A stretch of DNA of 28,290 bases from an uncultured Muribaculum sp. (GTDB lineage Bacteria > Bacteroidota > Bacteroidia > Bacteroidales > Muribaculaceae). The notes below the pieces were generated by a model. The model was not told the origin of the DNA, did not search any database, and worked only from the letters and a program-made list of their open reading frames with translations. Location: the NCBI RefSeq assembly GCF_910583865.1, contig NZ_CAJTYX010000038.1, positions 1-28,290 on the forward strand, written 5' to 3'. The translations under genes and the position numbers were made by a program. This document shows, piece after piece, positions 1-8,659 of this stretch (its first letter is position 1; every line of letters starts with the position of its first letter).

Positions 1-44
1 GTTTTTATTGGTCAACAGCCGTTAAGGTTATTTAAGATGCGTCT

Positions 45-77
45 GCCGTGTGCACCGAGATATACCGGAAACACGGC
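45..77 (-). terminator. Possible terminator after the tricorn-like protease gene
   Basis: GCCGTGT (45-51) can pair with ACACGGC (71-77) around a 19-nt loop. The hairpin lies 27 nt beyond the stop codon of the minus-strand protease gene. The loop is large and there is no clear U-run after it, so the call is weak. The rest of 1-44 holds nothing I can name. Confidence 0.35.
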
Positions 78-103
78 CATCGCTATGATATCACCTCCGA
101 ACC

Positions 104-3100
104 CTACCTAACAGAAGAAGAGTCAATCTGGCGTAGAAGTTCATCGACGGCGGCTTTCAGCTGTGCATCGACTCCGTTTACAACTTCCGCAGGATCATTG
201 GCTACTTTTATGTCAGGTTCCAACTGCGAGTTCTCAAGATACGTTCCCTCGGCGGTACGATAGCCGATTACAGGTATGCCGAAGATAAGCGATGGATCCT
301 GAAGCGTCTCCCAATTTACCGAGGTCATAGTGCCCGGGACCGGCATCCCCACAAGCTTGCCCATACCCTTGTGCTTGTAGACCCACGGTGTACCGTGGGC
401 ATTGCTGTAGTTGGCTTCACACTGGAGCATGATACTCGGCTTATTCCAGCGACGCGAAGGCATGTCGCACACGTCAACGCCACGAATCACCTGGGTCAGA
501 TATTTGTCGCCGCTGAAAAGCATCTCGATATCCTCGTGAAGGCGACCGCCACCGTTCCAGCGCGTGTCGATCACGATACCTTCCTTGTCGACATACTTGC
601 CGAGAAGGTCAGTGTATATACGCCGGAAGCTGGCATCATCCATCGAGCGGAGATGCACGTAGCCGAGCCTTCCCCCGGAGAGGCGCTCGGTGTCGGCCTC
701 GCGGCGCTTCACCCAACGCTTGTACAGCAGGTCGTTAAGCTTACTCTGCGACACCGGCAACACTACTTCGTCGATACTGTTGCCATTCCCGTTATAGAGC
801 GTGACGAGCGTCTTTTTACCGGCCACATCGGAAAGGAGCGAAGTATAGTCAGTGGAATCGCTGAGAGCCACGCCGTTGATCTTCTCCACGATAGTACCTT
901 TTTTGATTACAGTATTGGCATGGTCGAACGGGCCACCCTCTATCACCTCAGCCACACGGAGTCCGTCGCCGTAGTAATCCCAGTCGAATATCAATCCGAG
1001 CGAGGCTGTGCGCTCTCCGGCGGCATCGGGATAATAACGTCCGCCGGTATGAGACACGTTGAGTTCTCCGAGCATCTCGGAAAGGAGGTCGGCGAAATCA
1101 TAGTTATTATTGATGTGAGGCAGGAACTTGCGGTAGGCATCAGTCATCGAATCCCAGTCTACACCATGCATCCCCTTGTCGTAGAAACGGGCATTTTCCT
1201 CACGCTTAACGTAGTCAAACATGTATTCACGTTCGGCCTGCGGGTCAATCTTCATCGTGGCCGAATACTTGATAGGCTTGACCGTCTCGGAAGAAACGCC
1301 CATCTTGCCCATGCCATCGGAGCCGAGAAGATAGAGGTTGTTGCCGTCCTTATCGGTCTGTATGGAACGGTAACGGTAGCCAAGCTTCTTAGCAAGAGAG
1401 GTCTCGCGCTTGCGAAGGTCTGTTTTCCACAGGTCATAGCCATCATCGAACTCGGCGAAGAAGTAAAGTGTCTCGCCATCGTCGGTGATTAAGAAATCGC
1501 CAAGATCCGACGACATGGGAGTCACGCGCACCATGCGGTCGCGCAAGCCGTCAAGCTCCACGTCCACCACCTTGGCATCATCCTTCTTGTCATCGGAAGC
1601 TTCGTCCTTGTCATCTTTTTTCTTTTTCCCTTTACCCTTCTTCTTATCAGCGGCAGCCTTCTGGGCCTTTTCGTTGTCGGCCTTCTGCTGCTTTTCAAGC
1701 TCTTTACGTAGCTCATAATCTTCTTTCGAAAGACGGTATTTGTCGTAGGCATCCTGATTGAGGAACACAAGCATCACATCCTGCTGTGAGCCCCAGCTGG
1801 CGTGGCTACGCATGCCGTAGCGGTCTGAGGCAAACACTATGGCATTGCCGTCGAAAGCCCATCGAGGATTAGTGTCGAAGTAGGAGGAACGTGTGATGTT
1901 GGTGACCTGCGGATCACCTGTGGTGTTAACAATCGCCACATCGGCATAAGGCTCATGACCGTTACCGGTAAGCTCGAAGGCAATCCACTTGCCGTCGGGC
2001 GACCAAGAATAATAGAATCCCCCGTCGCGCTCGGGATTTGTGGAACCGTCAGTGAGGGGACGCACTTTGCCGGATGCCACGTCCATTACCATCAACTTGT
2101 TGCGGTCCTCGATGAAAGCGAGTTGCTTGCCGTCGGGCGAATACTGAGGATATGTGCGTTCTATCCCATCGCTGAAGAGCAGACGCTCATCGACCGCGGT
2201 AGCATTTGGAAAGTTGAGGTCATCCTTACGTCCGATTGAAGCCTTGTAGAGAGCATAGTGACCGTCGCGTTCGCTCACGTAGACCAACGAACGGTTGTCC
2301 GGATTCCATGTCACAAGCGCCTCGGCCTCCGGAGTGTGCGTAATCTGCTTGGTGGTAGGATACTCCACAGAAGTCACAAACAGCTCCCCCCGGTCGAAGA
2401 ACGCCACTTGCTTGCCATCGGGCGACACTTTAGCGCCACCGGACGAACGGACTGAAGTCTTGTAGGCCGGTATCTCTTCATCTATAGTGACATCGACAGC
2501 CACCTTGGCAGGCTTTGCGCCGGGACGCATAGTGTAAAGCTCGCCATCGTATGTGAAGGCAAGCGTACCGTCGACGGCGATAGACAAGAATCTGACAGGA
2601 TGAATGGAAAAGTCGGTAACCTTCGTCATGCGCGATGGATCATCGACCGGAAACGACCATACGTTGAGCGACTTGTCACCGCCACGCTCGCTTATGAAAT
2701 ATGCAGTGCTACCATCGGGAGATACCACCGGATTGAGATCCTCTCCGCCACGAGCAGTCAGGTTGACATGCTTGCCGGTAGAGACGTCATAGCGCCACAC
2801 GTCGCGGGTGACCGAAGATGTGTGATGCTTGCGACGTATGTCCTCCATTCCTTTGCGATCCTGATACAGGAACCATTTCCCGTCCGGACCCCAGCTCATC
2901 GACTCCGCCGGTACCGCAAGCATGCGCACCGTACGACCGCCAGCCACCGGCACCTTATAGACCTCTCCGAGACGGGCGGTAGGGAATAGAGCGCTCTCGG
3001 CCGGATCCTGAATGGCCGCTGAGAATATCACATACTTGCCGTCAGGCGTGAATGCTACCGGAGTCTCCTTGGCAGAGTTGCGCGTAAGCCGCACAGGCGT

Positions 3101-3391
3101 GCCGCCATTGCGATCCATTACGAAGATGTCGAAATTCCCCTCACGATCGGACGCGAATGCAATCCTACTGCCGTCGGGCGACCATACAGGTGCTGACTCG
3201 TAGGAGTCGAGAGTCGTCAGACGAGTTGCCGTACCTCCGGCAACGGGAACCGTGAAAATGTCGCCCTTATAAGTAAAGGCTATTGCCGTGCCGTCGGGTG
3301 AAATGGCCGCATCGCGCATCCACAGCGGGGTAACCGCCGTCGCGCCCAATGCATATACCGACATAGCAATGGTTAGAAGCTGTCTTGTCAT
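104..3391 (-). CDS. Tricorn-like S41 family protease, exported
   Basis: This 1095-residue protein is a periplasmic serine protease of the tricorn/S41 type, expected to cut short peptides. The N-terminus is a short signal-like stretch (MTRQLLTIAMSVYALGATAV). Residues about 25-540 carry many PD40/WD40-like propeller motifs of the form SPDG.. (for example near 31, 71, 224, 323, 418, 464). A very Lys/Asp-rich linker spans about 560-610, a PDZ-like region about 785-880, and the S41 core about 905-1065. All four residues of the tricorn catalytic tetrad can be placed by motif: Ser780-His781 (LNVSHTGG), Ser996 (ANYSNAHG) and Glu1053 (YLENSQLEPD). The reading frame stays open further upstream to 3484, but I chose the ATG at 3391 because it places the hydrophobic signal at the N-terminus. 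It lies downstream of the lytic transglycosylase gene, but a strong hairpin separates them, so it is probably transcribed on its own. Confidence 0.9.
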   Translation of the reverse strand: MTRQLLTIAMSVYALGATAVTPLWMRDAAISPDGTAIAFTYKGDIFTVPVAGGTATRLTTLDSYESAPVWSPDGSRIAFASDREGNFDIFVMDRNGGTPVRLTRNSAKETPVAFTPDGKYVIFSAAIQDPAESALFPTARLGEVYKVPVAGGRTVRMLAVPAESMSWGPDGKWFLYQDRKGMEDIRRKHHTSSVTRDVWRYDVSTGKHVNLTARGGEDLNPVVSPDGSTAYFISERGGDKSLNVWSFPVDDPSRMTKVTDFSIHPVRFLSIAVDGTLAFTYDGELYTMRPGAKPAKVAVDVTIDEEIPAYKTSVRSSGGAKVSPDGKQVAFFDRGELFVTSVEYPTTKQITHTPEAEALVTWNPDNRSLVYVSERDGHYALYKASIGRKDDLNFPNATAVDERLLFSDGIERTYPQYSPDGKQLAFIEDRNKLMVMDVASGKVRPLTDGSTNPERDGGFYYSWSPDGKWIAFELTGNGHEPYADVAIVNTTGDPQVTNITRSSYFDTNPRWAFDGNAIVFASDRYGMRSHASWGSQQDVMLVFLNQDAYDKYRLSKEDYELRKELEKQQKADNEKAQKAAADKKKGKGKKKKDDKDEASDDKKDDAKVVDVELDGLRDRMVRVTPMSSDLGDFLITDDGETLYFFAEFDDGYDLWKTDLRKRETSLAKKLGYRYRSIQTDKDGNNLYLLGSDGMGKMGVSSETVKPIKYSATMKIDPQAEREYMFDYVKREENARFYDKGMHGVDWDSMTDAYRKFLPHINNNYDFADLLSEMLGELNVSHTGGRYYPDAAGERTASLGLIFDWDYYGDGLRVAEVIEGGPFDHANTVIKKGTIVEKINGVALSDSTDYTSLLSDVAGKKTLVTLYNGNGNSIDEVVLPVSQSKLNDLLYKRWVKRREADTERLSGGRLGYVHLRSMDDASFRRIYTDLLGKYVDKEGIVIDTRWNGGGRLHEDIEMLFSGDKYLTQVIRGVDVCDMPSRRWNKPSIMLQCEANYSNAHGTPWVYKHKGMGKLVGMPVPGTMTSVNWETLQDPSLIFGIPVIGYRTAEGTYLENSQLEPDIKVANDPAEVVNGVDAQLKAAVDELLRQIDSSSVR

Positions 3392-3480
3392 GATTGTATA
3401 TAAGTTTTGTCTATTCCAATATAATAACTGCATGCCGCATATGAGGCAATACAGCAAGAATTCCATGTTAGGATTTACAC

Positions 3481-3518
3481 ACATGGCGCCATATCCCTAC
3501 AAGGGACAGGCGCCATGT
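3481..3518 (-). terminator. Strong hairpin terminator after the mltD-like gene
   Basis: ACATGGCGCC (3481-3490) pairs perfectly with GGCGCCATGT (3509-3518). Inside it, TCCC (3494-3497) pairs with GGGA (3503-3506) across a small internal loop. It sits 33 nt past the stop of the minus-strand lytic transglycosylase gene and before the tricorn-like gene. It therefore probably ends the parAB-DUF5683-mltD transcript. There is no long U-run after it. Confidence 0.7.
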
Positions 3519-3550
3519 CTATGCTCTCTGTGAGGTATGCTCATTGTCGG

Positions 3551-5218
3551 TCAACGCGGAATCTTCAATATCTGTCCCTCGCGTATGTTCGATCCTGAAA
3601 TGCCGTTGGCCTTGCGTATAGCCTCTACAGTCGTACCTTTGGCCTTGGCGATACGGTAAAGGCTCTCTCCATGTCTGACCTTATGGTTGGTAAAGCCACC
3701 CTTCTTCTTTGACGACGAGGCCACGGACTTCGACTTAGACTTTTCCTTCTTAGGGGCAGCCGGTGCTGCTGCCGGAACAGTCTTTTCGGTCGACAACGCG
3801 GCAATGGATTCAGGTTTAGCATTGGATGGCGATTCTGCCATGGTGGCGCCTGTATCCGTTGAGTTGGATGAGTTTTCCGCTACGACATCCGGTTTTGATT
3901 CGGTTTCCGGCGCCGGCTTCCTGCCGACATATACTCTCTCATATGTGTTGATCTTAAGATTGCGTCCTCGCGGTACGCTGTTCTTGCGCAGGCGATTCCA
4001 TTTCTTGAGATCAGATACCGAGACACCATACTTCTTGGCGATTCCTGACAGCGTCTCTCCGCGCTTTACCTTATGGGTCTTTACGACAAGCTTGGTGGTG
4101 AACTCTCCCGAAGCGTCAAGTTCGTCAAGCGAAGTCGGCTCTACAACGGAGCGGCGTGCATAAAGCGTTGCATCATGTCCGACTATGCTGTCCTCGCTCA
4201 TTATATAGCTGTAGACCTGCATCGACGGAAGCACGAGTGAATAAGGGCGCACGTCGCCCGGTATGATATCGTGGCGGTACTGCGGATTCAGCACCCTGAT
4301 TTCCTCGATGGGAATATTCAGCACTTGGGAAATCTGATTGAAATGCACGCGCTTGCCTACATGCACGGAATCGGTAATCAGCGGACGTTTTGCCAATGCG
4401 GGAGAGATGCCATGCTGATTGTAATAAGTCATCACGTAGTTTGCGGCGATGAAAGCCGGCACATAGCCGCGAGTCTCCTGCGGCAGAAAATAATATATGC
4501 TCCAGAAATCCTTATCTTTCTTGTCTTCCATTCCGGCACGACGAAGTGCCTTGTTGACATTCCCCGGCCCGCAGTTGTATGCGGCTATGGCGAGCGACCA
4601 GTCACCATACATGCCATAGAGCTGTTTAAGATATACTGCTGCGGCTTCCGAGGAAGCATACGGGTCACGGCGCTCATCGACAAGGGTCGAGATTTCCATG
4701 CCCAGTCCTCTTGCCGTGGGGAGCATGAACTGCCATAAGCCGGTGGCGCCGGCCTTCGACACGGCATCGGGATTCAGCGCCGACTCTATCACCGGAAGAT
4801 AACGCAGCTCCAGAGGGACGCCGTGCCTCTCGAGAGCCTGTTCGAAAATAGGCATATAATACAGGCTCATGCCGAGCATAGCCTCGACAAGTTCACGCTT
4901 GCGCTGCGTGTACATGTTGATATACGACCTCACAATCTGGTTGTAAGGCATCTCTATGGTGGTCGGAAGCGTAGAAAGGCGCTTTATGTACACCTCATCG
5001 GTGGCATTTAACGGCTGCGAGTTACCGAAGTTAGTGTCAAGCACTGTGTAATTCTGCAAATACCAGTCTTGAAGCATCTTATGAGTATCGGTCTCAAAGC
5101 TTTCCGGGTAAGTTATCGAATTATCGGAAATCGAATGCTTCAACGATAGAATCGAAGGTGCGGCCGACATTGCGAGGGCCGAACAAGCGATGATGATTGA
5201 TGAAACTACTTTTTTCAT
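3551..5218 (-). CDS. mltD: MltD-like membrane/periplasmic lytic transglycosylase with LysM domains
   Basis: This 555-residue enzyme cleaves the MurNAc-GlcNAc bond of peptidoglycan, forming 1,6-anhydro ends. It starts with a signal peptide (residues 1-20). The SLT/goose-lysozyme-like domain lies at about 120-240, with catalytic Glu145 in the motif IESALNP, followed by GATGLWQFM (157-165) and AYNCGPGNV (213-221), the usual MltD signatures. Two clear LysM peptidoglycan-binding domains follow at 381-424 and 511-555. A Pro/Ala/Ser/Lys-rich linker (about 432-508) lies between them. Residues 286-325 look like a decayed third LysM. The gene lies 72 nt after the DUF5683 gene on the same strand, so it is likely the last gene of the parA-parB-DUF5683-mltD operon. 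The gene symbol follows the E. coli family name; the exact orthology is inferred. Confidence 0.92.
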   Translation of the reverse strand: MKKVVSSIIIACSALAMSAAPSILSLKHSISDNSITYPESFETDTHKMLQDWYLQNYTVLDTNFGNSQPLNATDEVYIKRLSTLPTTIEMPYNQIVRSYINMYTQRKRELVEAMLGMSLYYMPIFEQALERHGVPLELRYLPVIESALNPDAVSKAGATGLWQFMLPTARGLGMEISTLVDERRDPYASSEAAAVYLKQLYGMYGDWSLAIAAYNCGPGNVNKALRRAGMEDKKDKDFWSIYYFLPQETRGYVPAFIAANYVMTYYNQHGISPALAKRPLITDSVHVGKRVHFNQISQVLNIPIEEIRVLNPQYRHDIIPGDVRPYSLVLPSMQVYSYIMSEDSIVGHDATLYARRSVVEPTSLDELDASGEFTTKLVVKTHKVKRGETLSGIAKKYGVSVSDLKKWNRLRKNSVPRGRNLKINTYERVYVGRKPAPETESKPDVVAENSSNSTDTGATMAESPSNAKPESIAALSTEKTVPAAAPAAPKKEKSKSKSVASSSKKKGGFTNHKVRHGESLYRIAKAKGTTVEAIRKANGISGSNIREGQILKIPR

Positions 5219-5290
5219 TGTCGGAGGTAAAAGGTTGAGAGGGATAAGCGAGAAAGAGAGTGTGGATGTGAACCACCGTCCGGAGGCCTT

Positions 5291-6199
5291 TCAGAAATTC
5301 ACAGCCCAAAGGAGTCCGAAACCGGGCCTTGCGCCTCTGGCATCGGGAATGACAGTAGGAGAGAAATCGACCGAAAGGTCTGGAGAGATATCGAAGTGGG
5401 TAAGCGACGCGTCAACATAAGCATCAACCATTGCCACGAGATAAAGTCCTATCATTGATATGATACACAAATCGCGGTTGCGACGGAAATAATCCTTCCG
5501 CGCCTTGAACGTCTTTTCGAGCCAGCTTTTGTTGAGCTGCGACTCGTCGGTGTTTGGCGGATAGAAATCCATGTACGACTTGGTGTTGGGATCGCTGTCC
5601 ATAAGATCGCGGTAAGCCTGCGTGTAATCGGTAAGCATCCGGTTGTTCCATGACAAGCCGTAAGTGAGACCCATAAAGCCGCCGACCACAAGCGGGAGCT
5701 TCCAGTAGCGGCGGTTATACAGCTGTCCGAGCCCGGGAAAGAGCGCAGACAGCCATACGGCACGTTTGGGATCCGGATTGAACTCGCGCACGACATAATC
5801 CGGATCGAATGCCGCAGCTATACTGTCGGCCACACAGTCGGTGCAATCATCGACCGACACCATGCCTTCGGGAATAATAAATGTAGAATCGGCGGACTCT
5901 ACTATGGAATCTCCTTCCACGAGCACGCGGTCGGCGCGCGGCACATCAAGCCAGAGACTGTCGGGAAAAGCGGCGTAATCCACAAGAGCGGAATCTGCCT
6001 CGGCTACTGCAGATGCTGGAATGCGTACAGCAACGGCGGAAGTAGCCACAGAATCCGTGGCTATCTCAGGAGAGTCTTGGAATAAAGAAGCTGAAAAAAC
6101 GTTAAAAGGAGTGAACAATGCCACAATCACGAAAAAAATCGTGACCGGCATCATCATCCTCACGGAATCAGCGTATTGTGCTCCTTTATCTCTTTTCAT
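5291..6199 (-). CDS. DUF5683 domain-containing membrane protein
   Basis: This 302-residue protein has an N-terminal hydrophobic segment (MMMPVTIFFVIVALFTPF, about 15-32) that could be a signal peptide or an anchor. A low-complexity, acidic, Ser/Ala/Val-rich region follows to about 135. The C-terminal DUF5683-like domain contains NPDPKRAVWLSALFPGLGQLYN, here described by its key part SALFPGLGQLYN, then hydrophobic stretches GFMGLTYGL and ISMIGLYLVAMVDAYVDA. The biochemical role of the family is unknown. The gene sits 61 nt after parB and 72 nt before mltD on the same strand, which suggests co-transcription. The start could instead be the Met at residue 15 (6157), which would give a more usual signal peptide. 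Confidence 0.82.
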   Translation of the reverse strand: MKRDKGAQYADSVRMMMPVTIFFVIVALFTPFNVFSASLFQDSPEIATDSVATSAVAVRIPASAVAEADSALVDYAAFPDSLWLDVPRADRVLVEGDSIVESADSTFIIPEGMVSVDDCTDCVADSIAAAFDPDYVVREFNPDPKRAVWLSALFPGLGQLYNRRYWKLPLVVGGFMGLTYGLSWNNRMLTDYTQAYRDLMDSDPNTKSYMDFYPPNTDESQLNKSWLEKTFKARKDYFRRNRDLCIISMIGLYLVAMVDAYVDASLTHFDISPDLSVDFSPTVIPDARGARPGFGLLWAVNF

Positions 6200-6260
6200 A
6201 CATAAACACAGCCCACACAGCCATTTACACGCTACCAGAAGATATGTGCAAACCCATGTG

Positions 6261-7157
6261 TCAGCCTTCTGAATGCTTTATAGTGTCAAAGATAGCAATT
6301 AATTGCTCAAGTTCATCCTCGTTCTTGAACGGGAATGTGATTTTTCCTTTTCCCTGTGCATTGCACGTGAACTGCACAGGACGCTGAAACGACGCACTGA
6401 GATGCTTTTTCAGAATATCGTAGTCATTGGCCCTTGGGGAAGCGGCCTTGGCGACATCATTGCCGTCGGTCTCTTCGCCGGCTTGACGGTAGGCTTTAGC
6501 AAGCTCCTCTACCTTGCGCACAGAAAGGCCGTGGCGCAATATTTCATTGTAGAGTTTAAGCTGCAATGACGGCTTCTCTATCGAGAGCAACGCACGTGCA
6601 TGGCCCATGTCTACCCGCTTGTCACGAAGCCCGAGCTGCACTTCGGCGGGAAGCTTAAGCAGGCGCAAAAAGTTGGCTATGGTGGCGCGCTTCTTGCCTA
6701 TACGCTCGCTCAGGCGCTCCTGCGTCAGTTGATACTGGTCAATCAGTTTCCTGAAGGTCAAGGCAATCTCTATTGCGTTTAGGTCCTCACGCTGGATATT
6801 CTCGATAAGCGCCATCTCGGTCAACTCACTGTCGTTGGCCGTGCGGATATAGGCAGGTACGGATGATAAGCCCGCTTTTATGGCAGCGCGGTAGCGCCGC
6901 TCTCCGGCAATGATCTGATATGCATCCGGGCCGGTCTTTCTTAATGAGAGAGGCTGTATGATGCCAAGCTCGCGTATCGATGAGGCAAGCTCGTCGAGAG
7001 CCTCCTCGTCGAATGTGGTTCGCGGCTGGTCAGGATTCGGCGAAATAAGCGTGACATCGATATCGTTGATCGCCGACGAGCCTCTGGCAGGCACGTCGTC
7101 CATCGAAATCAGCGAATCAAGTCCTCGACCAAGGGCATTACGACGTATGGGTGGCAT
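6261..7157 (-). CDS. parB: Chromosome-partitioning protein ParB
   Basis: ParB is the parS-binding CTPase clamp that loads around the chromosome origin region and works with ParA in segregation. This 298-residue protein begins with the typical LGRGLDSLI motif (9-17). The nuclease-like N-terminal domain carries the CTP-binding GERRYR motif (85-90) and ENIQREDLN (119-127). A helix-turn-helix follows at about 140-165 (LSERIGKKRATIANFLRLL), and the C-terminal dimerisation region ends at about 298. It starts 47 nt after parA on the same strand, as in the classical parAB operon. I found no obvious parS palindrome (TGTTnCACGTGnAACA type) within this gene or elsewhere in the window. Confidence 0.97.
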   Translation of the reverse strand: MPPIRRNALGRGLDSLISMDDVPARGSSAINDIDVTLISPNPDQPRTTFDEEALDELASSIRELGIIQPLSLRKTGPDAYQIIAGERRYRAAIKAGLSSVPAYIRTANDSELTEMALIENIQREDLNAIEIALTFRKLIDQYQLTQERLSERIGKKRATIANFLRLLKLPAEVQLGLRDKRVDMGHARALLSIEKPSLQLKLYNEILRHGLSVRKVEELAKAYRQAGEETDGNDVAKAASPRANDYDILKKHLSASFQRPVQFTCNAQGKGKITFPFKNEDELEQLIAIFDTIKHSEG

Positions 7158-7204
7158 TATTAGAGAGTGTTAGATAAATCCGGTATATATTATTAGGCAA
7201 TAAG

Positions 7205-8008
7205 TTATTGGGCAGCCGTATCGGCTGTGCTTTTCGCCGGATGGCGGCGATGTTTGGCGATAATCTCCTTGGCAAGCATGGTATGGCTCGTAGCTCCACG
7301 GCTCTCCGGGTCGTAGAGTAGCGCCGGAAGGCCATGTGACGGAGCTTCGCTCAATCGTATATTGCGCGGAATGACGGTAGAGAATACCATGTCGCCGAAA
7401 TGTCCCTTAAGTTCTTCATATATCTGGTTGGCGAGGCGCAACCGCGCATCGTACATAGTCAGAAGGAATCCCTCGATTTCAAGCTGAGGATTCAGCTTCG
7501 ACTTTATTATACGGATGGTATTGAGGAGTTTGCTGATACCCTCAAGAGCAAAATATTCGGCCTGCACGGGGATGATCACCGAATCGGCCGCCGTGAGAGC
7601 ATTGACGGTGATCAGACCCAAAGAGGGCGAACAGTCAATGAGGATATAGTCGTAGCGGTCGACCACCGGACGCAGCACGTTGAGAAGAATCTTCTCTCGG
7701 TGCGGTTTCCCGACCAACTCAAGCTCCGCACCGGCAAGGTCGATGCGCGAACCTACAAGGTCGAGACCTTCTATGCATGTAGGAGTCTGGGAGCCTTCGA
7801 GAGGATAATCGTCGACAAGACATTCGTAGATTGACGACGACATGGACTTGGGATCTATCCCATAACCCGACGTGGCATTGGCCTGCGGATCGGCATCTAT
7901 GATAAGCACCTTCTTCCCCTGATTGGCGAGCGATGCGGCGAGGTTGATGGTAGTAGTGGTCTTTCCTACCCCGCCCTTCTGATTAGCGATAGCAATGATT
8001 TTACCCAT
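7205..8008 (-). CDS. parA: Chromosome-partitioning ATPase ParA (Soj family)
   Basis: ParA is a deviant Walker-A ATPase that binds DNA non-specifically and drives ParB-parS segregation. The 267-residue protein starts MGKIIAIANQKGGVGKTTT, with Lys11 and Lys16 of the deviant Walker A box. IIDADPQAN gives the Walker A' aspartate and YILIDCSPSLG the Walker B box. The frame is open to 8050, but I chose the Met at 8008 for two reasons. It matches the family N-terminus exactly, and a -7 promoter box (TACCTTTG) at 8059-8066 would place the transcript start at or beyond 8050. It is the first gene of the parA-parB-DUF5683-mltD run. Confidence 0.97.
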   Translation of the reverse strand: MGKIIAIANQKGGVGKTTTTINLAASLANQGKKVLIIDADPQANATSGYGIDPKSMSSSIYECLVDDYPLEGSQTPTCIEGLDLVGSRIDLAGAELELVGKPHREKILLNVLRPVVDRYDYILIDCSPSLGLITVNALTAADSVIIPVQAEYFALEGISKLLNTIRIIKSKLNPQLEIEGFLLTMYDARLRLANQIYEELKGHFGDMVFSTVIPRNIRLSEAPSHGLPALLYDPESRGATSHTMLAKEIIAKHRRHPAKSTADTAAQ

Positions 8009-8058
8009 AGTATAGCATTGAATGCCATCGGTGCCGATAAAGGCATCCATGGTATCCG

Positions 8059-8093
8059 CAAAGGTAGCGTTTTTCCATCGATTAACGAGTCAA
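8059..8093 (-). promoter_or_regulatory. Probable promoter of the parAB operon
   Basis: On the minus strand, TACCTTTG (plus 8059-8066) matches the Bacteroidetes -7 consensus TAnnTTTG. A TTG (plus 8091-8093) lies 24 nt upstream, slightly farther than the usual 19-21. Transcription would start near 8050, leaving a leader of about 40 nt before the ParA start at 8008. Confidence 0.55.
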
Positions 8094-8117
8094 TCCGATG
8101 GTATAAAATGCGTTAAA

Positions 8118-8149
8118 TGTTGATAAGTGGGCAGAAGTGTTGATAAGTG
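8118..8149. repeat. Two direct 12-nt repeats with DnaA-box-like cores
   Basis: TGTTGATAAGTG occurs at 8118-8129 and again at 8138-8149, 20 nt apart and in the same orientation. The reverse complement of the core, TTATCAACA, differs from the E. coli DnaA box TTATCCACA at one position. The pair lies in the gap between parA and the exported-protein unit, about 50 nt upstream of the parA promoter. It may be a DnaA site, another operator, or chance. Confidence 0.5.
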
Positions 8150-8159
8150 CCGTAGCATC

Positions 8160-8642
8160 TCAACGCTCAAACAGGGCCGACAGCGGAGTTATCTCCACGT
8201 CGTAGGCCACCGCCAACGACGACCGGGGGCGTATACGGGTGGCATGGTAATAGTAATTGTATTGCCTGTCCCACGAGGTGGCATAAAGCTGCCGTGTCTC
8301 GCCCGGAGGAACGGGGTGAGACACGGTGACAGTTCTCGAATGGAGCATCGAGCCATCGTCATGACGGCGGTAGGTTAGGCGGAGAGTAATCGAGACAAGC
8401 GATACATCCCGATGCCTGTTGGTCACGAAAAACGTCTCCCGCATGGAACGCAATGGCTTGTCGTAGGAGGCGATCACCACACTGTCTGGTGACAGTTCGG
8501 CGGATGCAAGACGGAAAGTGTCGGCATACTCCTCGGTTGGCATGTACATGCGCGGACGCAACGGACCTTTCCGTGTGGTATTCTCAGCCGCCGCAGGAAG
8601 CGACATGGCCAGTATGAATATGAGGGCAAACAGGAACTTCAT
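8160..8642 (-). CDS. Exported hypothetical protein, about 160 residues
   Basis: I do not recognise this family. The protein begins with a good signal peptide (MKFLFALIFILAMSLPAAAE). The rest has alternating hydrophobic and polar residues, suggesting beta strands (for example SLVSITLRLTYRR and RSSLAVAYDVEI), and it is rich in Arg and Tyr. There are no cysteines after the signal region and no recognisable catalytic motif. The frame is open to 8717, but the Met at 8642 puts the signal peptide first and leaves a 17-nt gap after the preceding gene. It is the last gene of a tight minus-strand unit with 8660-9274 and 9286-10710. Confidence 0.75.
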   Translation of the reverse strand: MKFLFALIFILAMSLPAAAENTTRKGPLRPRMYMPTEEYADTFRLASAELSPDSVVIASYDKPLRSMRETFFVTNRHRDVSLVSITLRLTYRRHDDGSMLHSRTVTVSHPVPPGETRQLYATSWDRQYNYYYHATRIRPRSSLAVAYDVEITPLSALFER

Positions 8643-8659
8643 AGCAATGGACGGTCGGA

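Noticed and set aside
371..1492. Long plus-strand open frame (373 codons) opposite the tricorn-like protease gene
   Set aside because: It lies wholly antisense to a well-supported gene, has no signal, domain or promoter, and is explained by the codon bias of the real gene.
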